The position numbers and the translations under genes are program-made. From Campylobacterota bacterium (GTDB taxonomy: Bacteria; Campylobacterota; Campylobacteria; Campylobacterales; QNZT01), in NCBI GenBank assembly GCA_022600175.1, contig JAHZKW010000113.1:1-33681 (forward strand): DNA of 33,681 bases, read 5' to 3'. Below the pieces are notes generated by a model. The model was not told the origin of the DNA and made no database searches. It was given only the letters and a program-made list of their open reading frames with translations. Position 1 is the stretch's first letter. Each line of letters starts with the position of its first letter. Below are positions 6,880 to 14,565 of the stretch, piece after piece.

Positions 6880-7118
6880 ATGATTAAGTACTCTGTTACA
6901 CTATTGTTTAGTACCTCATTATTAGTGGCTAATACAAATAATAAAGGGTTAAATAGTCAAGTAAAAGAAGTAAAAGAAAAAGAACTTTTAATGATAAAGT
7001 CTTAGGAAAAGAAATATCGAAAATGTTACACTTTCTACCTAATCATTCTATTAATAATTTACTAAATGGATCAACCAGTATTAAATTGATTTTAAATAAA
7101 AAAGATATCAAAAATTAA
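6880..7118 (+). pseudogene. Out-of-frame signal peptide and propeptide of the S8 protease
   Basis: AGGAG precedes ATG 6880, which opens MIKYSVTLLFSTSLLVANTN, a good signal peptide, but the frame stops at 7003-7005 after 41 codons. A second frame is open from 6957 to 7118 and reads NDKVLGKEISKMLHFLPNHS and then SIKLILNKKDIKN, which looks like an S8 propeptide. It stops just where the protease frame, open from 7096, takes over. Two single-base shifts, one in the A-rich stretch near 6957-6989 and one near 7096-7116, would join all three parts. This may be a decayed gene, sequencing error in A-runs, or slippage. Confidence 0.6.
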
Positions 7119-7128
7119 AAATATTGAA

Positions 7129-8451
7129 ATGAAAATACTTAATATACGACTACCATATAATGTAAAATTACATTATAATAATGGTGATGAAATGACAGCT
7201 ATTAATGAAGTTATTGATGATATTGGTGTCGTTGATTTTGGTCATAATATAGGGAAAACTGGACAAAATGTGAGAGTCTTATTAAGTGAATTTGATGGTA
7301 TACCAGATACATCTGTTTTAAATACACCTAATTATAATATTGAATTTGATAGACATGGTTATTCTTCTTTAAAAATAAGCGCTCATGCATCTAAGGTGGT
7401 TGATAACTTTTTCGCAACTGCACCAGACTGTCAGGTTTTTTGGGTACCAAGTGATGGGTGGAGACTGAAACCAAATGTATCAGATAGGGCGGGTTTACCA
7501 CGACCTTTATCTGCATGGGACCCTGACCTTATTTCAGTATCAGCTGGGTCAGCAGATACTACACATTACAATGATTGGACTAGAGTATGGGATAGAGAAG
7601 CATATGAGAATGACTATATTTTATTTAATTCAATGAGAAACTCCCCTTCTTTAAATGAGAATGGTTCTGATCCATATAGGGAAGATACAAACACCACAGC
7701 ACCAGGACTAGGTTATAATATCATTACTGTTGGGGCATATGATCAGTATGATGATGACTTGATATGTGAACATTCAAACTACCCTAATCATCCAATTTCA
7801 CAAGGGAGAAGTAGTACAGGATTAGTAAAACCAGATGTAGTCGCTCCAGGATGTGAACATAATGGTATATATCATGATGAATCAAATCGTTGGGGTGGTT
7901 TTTTTGGTCGTTCAAGTGGAGCTACACCAATTGCTGCAGGTATTATGGCTAATCGTTTAGATGAGATACCAGGAATGAAAGGTCATCCTGCAATGGCAAA
8001 GGCCTTTATGTTAGCAACATCAACAAAGAATATTGATGGTGTTAGTAATCCCGTAAATTCACGAATATCATTTGATGGTGTTGGTGCCGTGGGTATGACA
8101 ACAAACTATTGGAATTCAAGGTGGTGGGAAGGATCACATAATAGTTTTTTTAATTCAAATAATGAGATCGTATTTAGCGACTATTTTCAAGCTAATAGAA
8201 CATATAGGTTAGTTATTTCGTGGCTTGTAGACCCAGATTATGCATATAGTCATAATAGGCCTCACATGGATATAGATTTGAAAGTTTATGACGGTACTAA
8301 TTATAAAACAGGATCATATAGTGTTAGAAACAATTTTGAAATGGTGGAAGTAACAATGTCTACTTCAGGGTATAAAACAATTAAAATTCATAAATACTCC
8401 AGTGCAAATCTTGGAAATCTTAAATTAGGGTATGTACGTTATGTTAAATAA
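7129..8451 (+). CDS. S8-family (subtilisin-like) serine peptidase, N-terminus disrupted
   Basis: 440 residues from ATG 7129, which lacks a ribosome binding site and is probably internal to a longer original gene starting at 6880. Catalytic parts seen are H86 in SAHASKVVD and S263 in GRSSGATPIAAGIMA, matching the family GTS-x-A-x-P box. A probable oxyanion asparagine lies in NSMRNSPS. The usual VxVxDxG aspartate strand reads VRVLLSEFDG, so E54 or D56 takes that place. KPDVVAPGC precedes the serine box as in true subtilases. Residues 310-440 form a C-terminal beta-rich region (YRLVISWLVDP, MDIDLKVYDG) like pre-peptidase or CUB-type domains. It overlaps the next lipoprotein gene by eleven bases. 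Secretion is inferred from the upstream signal peptide. Confidence 0.8.
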   Translation: MKILNIRLPYNVKLHYNNGDEMTAINEVIDDIGVVDFGHNIGKTGQNVRVLLSEFDGIPDTSVLNTPNYNIEFDRHGYSSLKISAHASKVVDNFFATAPDCQVFWVPSDGWRLKPNVSDRAGLPRPLSAWDPDLISVSAGSADTTHYNDWTRVWDREAYENDYILFNSMRNSPSLNENGSDPYREDTNTTAPGLGYNIITVGAYDQYDDDLICEHSNYPNHPISQGRSSTGLVKPDVVAPGCEHNGIYHDESNRWGGFFGRSSGATPIAAGIMANRLDEIPGMKGHPAMAKAFMLATSTKNIDGVSNPVNSRISFDGVGAVGMTTNYWNSRWWEGSHNSFFNSNNEIVFSDYFQANRTYRLVISWLVDPDYAYSHNRPHMDIDLKVYDGTNYKTGSYSVRNNFEMVEVTMSTSGYKTIKIHKYSSANLGNLKLGYVRYVK

Positions 8452-9487
8452 ATCTATTTTTGGTAGTTTTTTTCTTTTACTAACTTTTGTTGGTTGTGGT
8501 TCAAGTTCTTCGAAGAGTACACAACAAACATTTAATCATCAACCATTACCTATCTTAAAAACTGGACAAAATCAAAGTTATGATTTTTATGGAGAAGTAG
8601 TTGCTAATAATGTATTAAAGGATAATGGGTATTACCAATCTGGACTTGAGATAAATCGAATTAGAGTAAATGATATTGTATATGACTATCAAACTAATCG
8701 TGCTTGGTATGATGGTGTTGAAAGTATATATTCTGACTATAAAAGTGCTGAACAATATTGTTCTACGCTCAGAGTTGGTGAATACACAAATTGGCGTTTG
8801 CCTACATTGTATGAGATACATAGTATCAAGTATCTTGGATATTATGAAGAAATTTTTATAAATCGTAAAAAAGGTGTAAACTATTGGACATTGAGTGACT
8901 ATAATGCTGCACTTGAGCCTAATACTAGAGATAAATCTAAATATACAGATGGTGTTGGCGCTATTGCACTTAATGTAACCCAGGATGCACATGTCTTTTG
9001 TGTTCAAAACATTGATATGAACGAATCTTCAATTCTACAATCAAATGTACAATATATGCGTAGTCATAAAGACATAGTCATAGATAACTATCATAATTTG
9101 ATGTGGGATGACCTTAAAGACCATAGTTCTTTTATAGATCAAGGTCTTTTTACGTCTTTTAATCCTCAAAGTGAGTGGGAAAATAAAATTGCAACTTGTG
9201 AAGCACTGATATTAGGTGGTTATGATGATTGGAGATTACCAAATATTAATGAGTTAACATCTTTAATAGATGTGAATTATATTTATCCTGCTGTAAATCC
9301 TATTTTTGAAAAATTTAGAACAAGAACTACAAAAGCGGCAACAGGTCACTTATATAGCGCAACATCAAATAATTTTGCAAAAGGGCGTGCTTTAACATTT
9401 CGTCCTCAAACAGGAGATATATTATCTGAGTATAAAGGTTATGCAAGTATGAGTATGGATTTGATATGTGTTAGAGATTATGAGTAA
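8441..9487 (+). CDS. Lipoprotein with two Lcl/DUF1566 domains
   Basis: About 348 residues. MLNKSIFGSFFLLLTFVGC is a lipoprotein signal with lipobox FVGC. The start at 8441 is preferred because AGGG lies ten bases upstream; an in-frame ATG at 8432 adds three residues. Two Lcl C-terminal-like domains follow, marked by YCSTLRVGEYTNWRLPTLYE near residue 110 and CEALILGGYDDWRLPNINEL near 250. The segment TGQNQSYDF...DNGYYQSG is also found ahead of the third Lcl domain in the large lipoprotein at 21871-26034, so the two are paralogous. Lcl domains occur in surface and adhesin-type proteins. The overlap with the S8 protease suggests joint expression. Confidence 0.82.
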   Translation: MLNKSIFGSFFLLLTFVGCGSSSSKSTQQTFNHQPLPILKTGQNQSYDFYGEVVANNVLKDNGYYQSGLEINRIRVNDIVYDYQTNRAWYDGVESIYSDYKSAEQYCSTLRVGEYTNWRLPTLYEIHSIKYLGYYEEIFINRKKGVNYWTLSDYNAALEPNTRDKSKYTDGVGAIALNVTQDAHVFCVQNIDMNESSILQSNVQYMRSHKDIVIDNYHNLMWDDLKDHSSFIDQGLFTSFNPQSEWENKIATCEALILGGYDDWRLPNINELTSLIDVNYIYPAVNPIFEKFRTRTTKAATGHLYSATSNNFAKGRALTFRPQTGDILSEYKGYASMSMDLICVRDYE

Positions 9488-9493
9488 TCTCAA

Positions 9494-9530
9494 AAAAGGG
9501 AGAGGAAATACTTTTTACTTCTTCCCTTTT
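9494..9530. terminator. Possible two-way terminator between the Lcl lipoprotein and def
   Basis: AAAAGGGA (9494-9501) pairs with TCCCTTTT (9523-9530) across a 21-base loop. One arm is inside the end of def. The loop is long and the case is weak. Confidence 0.3.
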
Positions 9531-10030
9531 AGCTTTTTCTTCCACTCTTTCTCAAACTTTTTACGTTTTAAAAATGAGAGCTTCTCGATAAAAAGTTCTC
9601 CATTGAGGTGATCGCACTCATGTTGAAAAGCGATAGCCATAAGTCCATCATACTCTTTCTCTAACAAGTTGCCATTTCGATCTTGGTATGAGACTTTGAT
9701 CCACTCTGCACGTTCAACATCTTCATAATATTCAGGTACACTTAGACACCCTTCTGTATAGAGTGTGGAGCCTTTTTTATTAAGAATCTTAGGATTGATA
9801 ATCTCTATGAGGTTCTCTTTTGTTTGTTCGTCATTTTCATTTGGTAGGTTGATGATAAGAATATTTAGTGGTTCTGCTATTTGGATAGCAGCTAAGCCTA
9901 TACCATTTTTAGTCAGCATGGTTTCATACATATCATCTAAAAGCGTGTGGATACTCTGATCAAAATCTTCTACATCTTGAGACTTCTGTTTCAGAAGTTT
10001 GTTTGGGTAAGTTATAACTTCTCTAATCAT
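9515..10030 (-). CDS. def: Peptide deformylase
   Basis: 171 residues. Removes the formyl group from the first methionine of new proteins. All three motifs are present: GIGLAAIQ (residues 43-50, Q50), EGCLSVP (C95) and HECDH (H137, E138, H141), with C95, H137 and H141 as metal ligands. The C-terminal tail is lysine-rich. It is the last gene of the tig-clpP-GGDEF-def run; only four bases separate it from the gene before, so it is almost certainly co-transcribed. Confidence 0.97.
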   Translation of the reverse strand: MIREVITYPNKLLKQKSQDVEDFDQSIHTLLDDMYETMLTKNGIGLAAIQIAEPLNILIINLPNENDEQTKENLIEIINPKILNKKGSTLYTEGCLSVPEYYEDVERAEWIKVSYQDRNGNLLEKEYDGLMAIAFQHECDHLNGELFIEKLSFLKRKKFEKEWKKKLKGKK

Positions 10031-10034
10031 TTAT

Positions 10035-11051
10035 TTAGTGTGATAATCCTTCTAAAGCTTCAGCAATAATCTGCTCTCTAGATTTTCGTGGTGTAATTTT
10101 TGATAAAGCATAATCGAGCTCAATATCAATATTTTCTGAGTCGACAATATAGTTTGAAAAACCGATCATATGATCAATACTCCAAATCGTCTTTTGTGCC
10201 TGCTCTTTGGTTGTATGTTTGAGTACGATAATAAACACACCATCATCTAGATGTGCTATGATATCACTTCTTCGCGATCTTTTCAAGATCATTTTACCTA
10301 CAGTCTTACTTATAAGCTCTTTATCGCGTGTTAGACGGACATTTTCAAGGGAACTTTTTTTCACTTTGAGTGCAAGTAACATACTTTCATATCCGAAGTT
10401 GTCAACATTGCTTTTTTCAGAGTCTATCGTTTTGAAGAGGTATTTTTTATTGTAAACATCAAACTTCTTATCAAAAATACTTTCACTATTGAAACTTTTG
10501 ATTACTTCAGAGATATTTGTATACTGTTCTTTAAGTGTTTTTTGTTGTTTCGTCATCAGTTCACTGATTGCTTGCAAGTCTTCATCATAGGAAACAAGAG
10601 CTAGTTTATTTGAACCTTTTGCAAGTTCTTCTCTTTTAGTTTTAGTGATATTTCTAAGTGTGTTGATCTTTGAATAGATCTGAGAGATTGAATCCATCAT
10701 CGTTTTGATATGGCCAAAACCTGTATAGATGTTGTTTTCAATTTTCATTACATAGTCGAAATCTTCAACTTTTTCAGTGTCAAGAATATTGCTGATATTT
10801 TGTTGTTGGTTAACAGGTTTATCTTCGAGTAGTTTTTCAAAGTATATCGCATAGTTTGCTGGTGTTGGTGGGATATTATCCTTGATCATTTTATCAACGA
10901 CTTGTTTCCCATAGAGGTTGACCTGCTTAAGCACCATATTGTTTTGCTGTGAAGTAGGTGGTTTGATCTCTTTTAAGGCACTATCAAGAGATAGTTCATT
11001 GCCTTCAGTACCATCTGTTTGTACTACACCTTCTTTATCTATACGATACAC
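10035..11051 (-). CDS. Degenerate GGDEF-domain protein
   Basis: 338 residues. The start is GTG with AAGGGG five bases upstream. Residues 40-75 (NIPPTPANYAIYFEKLL) resemble the N-terminal module of some diguanylate cyclases. Residues about 115-190 look like a coiled coil. From about 195 a GGDEF fold is recognisable (FDVYNKKYLFKTIDSE, later RRSDIIAHLDDGVFIIVLKHT), but the signature is LDDGVF in place of GGDEF, so c-di-GMP synthesis is unlikely. It sits between clpP and def in one transcription unit. A role as a c-di-GMP or GTP receptor, or as a partner of the protein-quality genes, is conjecture. Confidence 0.78.
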   Translation of the reverse strand: MYRIDKEGVVQTDGTEGNELSLDSALKEIKPPTSQQNNMVLKQVNLYGKQVVDKMIKDNIPPTPANYAIYFEKLLEDKPVNQQQNISNILDTEKVEDFDYVMKIENNIYTGFGHIKTMMDSISQIYSKINTLRNITKTKREELAKGSNKLALVSYDEDLQAISELMTKQQKTLKEQYTNISEVIKSFNSESIFDKKFDVYNKKYLFKTIDSEKSNVDNFGYESMLLALKVKKSSLENVRLTRDKELISKTVGKMILKRSRRSDIIAHLDDGVFIIVLKHTTKEQAQKTIWSIDHMIGFSNYIVDSENIDIELDYALSKITPRKSREQIIAEALEGLSH

Positions 11052-11065
11052 CTTGACCCCTTATT

Positions 11066-11653
11066 TTACGAAAAACTTTTTTCTAATACCTTGTCTACCA
11101 AACCATATTCAGCGGCTTCAGTAGCACTCATAAAAAAGTCTCTTTCTGTATCTGCCTCAATTTTGCCTAACTCTTGACCTGTCTGCTCAGAGAGAATCTG
11201 ATTGAGACTATCTTTCATTCTCTGTATCTCTTTTGCTTGAATCTGAATATCTGTTGCCTGTCCTTGTGCTCCACCTAATGGTTGATGGATCATGATTCTT
11301 GCATTTGGTAGTGCATAACGTTTGCCTTTTGCACCACTTGAGAGTAAAAATGCACCCATAGAAGCTGCTTGCCCAATACAGATAGTACAAACATCAGGTT
11401 TGATATAGTTCATCGTATCATACATACTCATCCCACTGGTGATTACACCGCCTGGTGAGTTGATATAGAGGTAGATATCTTTATCTGGATCTTCTGCTTC
11501 CAAAAAGAGAAGTTGTGCAACAACAGTCGATGCTACAGCATCATTTACTTCACCACTTAGCATGATGATTCTATCTTTTAAAAGTCTAGAGTAGATATCA
11601 TAGCTTCTCTCTCCACGACCTGTTTTTTCTACGACTATTGGTACATAACTCAT
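11066..11653 (-). CDS. clpP: ATP-dependent Clp protease proteolytic subunit
   Basis: 195 residues. The catalytic triad is complete: S98 in [12 protein letters not shown]123 in MIHQPLGG, D172 in ERDFFMSA. It forms the double-ring protease chamber fed by ClpX or ClpA in the cytoplasm. The start follows AAGGAT. It lies 57 bases after tig and 14 before the GGDEF-like gene. Confidence 0.98.
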   Translation of the reverse strand: MSYVPIVVEKTGRGERSYDIYSRLLKDRIIMLSGEVNDAVASTVVAQLLFLEAEDPDKDIYLYINSPGGVITSGMSMYDTMNYIKPDVCTICIGQAASMGAFLLSSGAKGKRYALPNARIMIHQPLGGAQGQATDIQIQAKEIQRMKDSLNQILSEQTGQELGKIEADTERDFFMSATEAAEYGLVDKVLEKSFS

Positions 11654-11679
11654 ATATATCCTTCATTATTTTTTGTATT

Positions 11680-11700
11680 TGCCTGAACGGTGTTCAGACA
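11680..11700 (-). other. Hairpin in the tig-clpP spacer
   Basis: On the minus strand TGTCTGAAC-ACC-GTTCAGGCA forms a nine-pair stem (one U-G) with a three-base loop. No U-tract follows, so it is more likely an RNA processing or stability element, or a partial attenuator, than a full terminator. Confidence 0.5.
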
Positions 11701-11710
11701 AATTTAGTTT

Positions 11711-13003
11711 TTATTTTTCGTCAAAAAGCTTTTTGAACAATTTATCTTCAACAATTGCCATTTTTACAGCTGGAAGGAGACCTTGCTCCTCATACTGTTT
11801 GATGTACGCTTGTGGATCTTGTCCTGATTGTAACGCTTCAAAGTAAATAGTTTGCATGACTTCTTGATCATCTACAGCTATCTCTTCTTTTTTTGCTAAT
11901 TCATCCACGATAAAAGTAAGTTTTACGCTATCACTTGCGTCACTGCGATACTCTTCACGCTTCTCTTTAGCCGCCTCTACATCTGTAGAATATTTTTCGA
12001 TATCTTCTTTTTCAAAAGTTGAGAAAGCATTTCTAAATGCCATATCCATCTCTTGTTCAACAATGTTTAATGGAAGATCGATCTCATATTTTTCTACAAG
12101 TGCTTCAACAAACTTTGGCTTTGTCTCTTCTTGGTAAAGTTTACCAAGCTTTTCAGTGACAAGTTGCTCTTTGACATTTGTCTCGAGTGTCTCTTTTGTT
12201 GGAGCTTCTTCACCTGGAAGTAGCTTCTTGAGAGTCTCTTCATCTATATCGGTTGGAATAACCTTTTCTTGAATCTCGATAAGTGTTACTTTAAAGACTG
12301 CATCTTTACCTGCAAGCTCTTTTGATTGGTACTCTTCTGGAAATTTTACAGTAACATCCTTCTCTTCATCAGGTTGCATACCGATCATTTGATCTTCAAA
12401 TCCTGGGATGAAACTACCGCTTCCAACTTCAAGTGTATATGCTTTTGCTGTACCACCTTGAAATGCTTCACCATCTACAAAACCTTCAAAGTCGATGAGT
12501 GCATAATCACCAGATTTTAGTGCTCTTTTTTTCTCGACTTTTGAAAATGCTGCTGTAGATTTAAGCATTTCGTTGATTCTCTCTTCAACATCTTTTTTTG
12601 TTGTTTTTGGCTTTTTGATCTCAGGAATTAACTCTTTGTATCCTTCAATTGTAATCTCTGGGCGTGTTGCGATTGTGATTTCAGCTTCAATATCATCACC
12701 ACTTTCGTCAAACTTTTTCACACTCGGCTCACCAATTAACATGTTTTGATCAAGCTTAAGTTCAGTGATACCTTGTTCGTATACTTCTCGAAGTGCTTCA
12801 TTTTTAGCATCTTCCGTAAGTTTTGCACCATATCTTGCTTTAACAACGTGTGTAGGTACTTTCCCTTTTCTAAAACCATCGATTTTCATATCTTTTGCAG
12901 CTGCTTGTGCTAATTGGGTCTCTTTTTGTTCAATATCTGCTTTAGAAATGGTAGCCGTAATTGAACTGTTTGCGCTATCAATTCTCTCTGTTTTAATATT
13001 CAT
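11711..13003 (-). CDS. tig: Trigger factor
   Basis: 430 residues, full length. Ribosome-associated chaperone and prolyl isomerase. N-terminal ribosome-binding domain with the signature region GFRKGKVPTHVVKARYG (residues about 44-60). FKBP-type domain about 150-240 (GDYALIDFEGFVDGEAFQGG, SFIPGFEDQMIGM). Long helical C-terminal domain to the end. The ATG is preceded by GAGGGATGTAA. It leads the tig-clpP-GGDEF-def run, an order also known from Campylobacter apart from the GGDEF gene. Confidence 0.97.
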   Translation of the reverse strand: MNIKTERIDSANSSITATISKADIEQKETQLAQAAAKDMKIDGFRKGKVPTHVVKARYGAKLTEDAKNEALREVYEQGITELKLDQNMLIGEPSVKKFDESGDDIEAEITIATRPEITIEGYKELIPEIKKPKTTKKDVEERINEMLKSTAAFSKVEKKRALKSGDYALIDFEGFVDGEAFQGGTAKAYTLEVGSGSFIPGFEDQMIGMQPDEEKDVTVKFPEEYQSKELAGKDAVFKVTLIEIQEKVIPTDIDEETLKKLLPGEEAPTKETLETNVKEQLVTEKLGKLYQEETKPKFVEALVEKYEIDLPLNIVEQEMDMAFRNAFSTFEKEDIEKYSTDVEAAKEKREEYRSDASDSVKLTFIVDELAKKEEIAVDDQEVMQTIYFEALQSGQDPQAYIKQYEEQGLLPAVKMAIVEDKLFKKLFDEK

Positions 13004-13111
13004 TTACATCCCTCATGATTAAAATTGTCGCCGATTTTATCTAACTTTTGCTTTTTACCAAATGAAAGGTATGCTAATATGGCACTTATCGCATCTTTTT
13101 AAGGGGTAGAA

Positions 13112-13693
13112 ATGAAAGTGAATTTTTGGTTGATTGGGTTGTTAATCGTGATTAGTGGATGTGCCTCAAAAACAGTAGATAAAAAGTCAATTGATAAAGA
13201 TGTTGTGACACAAAAGCCTAGCGTCAAAGTTGTCCCTAAAACAGTTAAAAAAGAGATCTCGAAAAATAAAATAGAAGAGATTTCTAAGAGTTACAAAGTA
13301 ACGATGAAAACAAAAAAGTTTGCTTTTTCAGATACAGGTTTTTTAGTCCAAAGTAAAGATCAAATTCGTCTTAATGTTTTGGCTGTTGGAAAATCGGTAT
13401 TAGATTTAAAAATTAAAAAGAGTGATGATATTTGTGTTGGAAGCCTTTGTAATACCAAACATGGCTTTAACCAAAGCTTTTTAAGTGGTGATTATCCAGA
13501 TGATTTGACTGAAAAAGTACTCTTAGGTAAACCTATTCTTTCTGGAAAAAATCTTACTAAAACAGCAACAGGATTTATACAGCAGATTAAAGATAAAAAT
13601 TTTAATATCAAATACCAAACTGCAAAAGGTAGTATCTATTTTAAAGATGGACAAAATAAAATTATCATTAAACTTAAGGAGTTAAAAAAGTGA
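13112..13693 (+). CDS. Lipoprotein of unknown function
   Basis: 193 residues. [17 protein letters not shown] is a lipoprotein signal with lipobox ISGC. A lysine-rich linker runs to residue 60. A compact domain follows ([51 protein letters not shown]), beta-rich, with two cysteines close together. The layout recalls LolA/LolB-type lipid-binding lipoproteins, but I cannot confirm that. The ribosome binding site is AAGGGG. The stop overlaps the nfo start (GTGA), so the two genes are coupled. Confidence 0.8.
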   Translation: MKVNFWLIGLLIVISGCASKTVDKKSIDKDVVTQKPSVKVVPKTVKKEISKNKIEEISKSYKVTMKTKKFAFSDTGFLVQSKDQIRLNVLAVGKSVLDLKIKKSDDICVGSLCNTKHGFNQSFLSGDYPDDLTEKVLLGKPILSGKNLTKTATGFIQQIKDKNFNIKYQTAKGSIYFKDGQNKIIIKLKELKK

Positions 13694-14532
13694 AATATAT
13701 AGGCGCACATGTGAGTGCAAGTGGAGGGGTCTACAATGCACCGTTAAATGCTAAGGCGATTGGGGCTAAAGCATTTGCTCTTTTTACCAAAAACCAAAGA
13801 CAGTGGAAAGCCAAACCTTTGGATAGTGAAGTGATTGATCTTTTCAAGAAGAATTTAGAAATGGCTGAGATACTCCCAAAGCATGTACTTCCCCATGATA
13901 GTTACCTAATTAACCTAGGTCATCCAGAAGAAGAGAAGCGACAAAAGTCATTAGATGCGTTTATCGATGAAGTACAACGGTGTGAACAGCTCGGACTTGA
14001 TAGGCTAAATTTTCACCCTGGGAGCCATCTTAAAAAGATTACTACAGAGGAGTGTTTAGAGCGTATTTCAGAGAGCATGAATGAAACTTTACGACAAACC
14101 AATGATGTTACACTCGTGATTGAGAATACAGCAGGACAGGGGAGTAACCTTGGATTTGCTTTTGAACATCTCGGCTTTTTGATTGATAATTCAATCGATA
14201 AAGATAGGGTAGGGGTATGTATCGATACTTGTCACATGTTTACCGCAGGATATGATATCAGAACTAAAGAGGCTTATGACAAAACTTGGGGTGAATTTGA
14301 TGAGATTATTGGTGCAAAATATCTTAAAGGGATGCATATTAATGATTCAAAACCAGAGCTTGGCTCTAGGGTAGATCGACATGATAGTCTTGGTAAAGGA
14401 AAGATTGGACTTGATGCATTTCGTTTTATCATGAATGATGATCGTATGGACGATATTCCGTTAGTGTTAGAGACGATTGATGAGACTATTTGGGATCAAG
14501 AGATTGAACTTTTATATAGTTTTGTAGCGTAG
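13690..14532 (+). CDS. nfo: Endonuclease IV
   Basis: 280 residues. AP endonuclease of base-excision repair, TIM barrel with three zinc ions. Every metal ligand is at its E. coli number: H69, H109, E145, D179, H182, H216, D229, H231, E261. Signatures seen include [22 protein letters not shown] and [20 protein letters not shown]. The start is GTG, fixed by AAGGAG at 13676-13681 and by the four-base overlap with the preceding lipoprotein gene. Confidence 0.98.
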   Translation: MKYIGAHVSASGGVYNAPLNAKAIGAKAFALFTKNQRQWKAKPLDSEVIDLFKKNLEMAEILPKHVLPHDSYLINLGHPEEEKRQKSLDAFIDEVQRCEQLGLDRLNFHPGSHLKKITTEECLERISESMNETLRQTNDVTLVIENTAGQGSNLGFAFEHLGFLIDNSIDKDRVGVCIDTCHMFTAGYDIRTKEAYDKTWGEFDEIIGAKYLKGMHINDSKPELGSRVDRHDSLGKGKIGLDAFRFIMNDDRMDDIPLVLETIDETIWDQEIELLYSFVA

Positions 14533-14563
14533 TGAAGGATAGGCAAAAGGCCTATCCTTCACT
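14531..14563. terminator. Two-way terminator between nfo and the 675-residue lipoprotein
   Basis: A perfect 14-bp inverted repeat, AGTGAAGGATAGGC (14531-14544) and GCCTATCCTTCACT (14550-14563), with loop AAAAG, between convergent genes. The stem is strong and the U-tracts weak. It starts inside the nfo stop codon. Confidence 0.8.
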
Positions 14564-14565
14564 AT

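Noticed and set aside
8615-9007. 130-codon open frame on the minus strand inside the Lcl lipoprotein gene
   Set aside because: It is opposite a well-supported lipoprotein gene with recognised domains, has low-complexity content and no ribosome binding site.
10200-10300. Active diguanylate cyclase
   Set aside because: The signature reads LDDGVF, so the residues needed for metal and substrate binding are missing.
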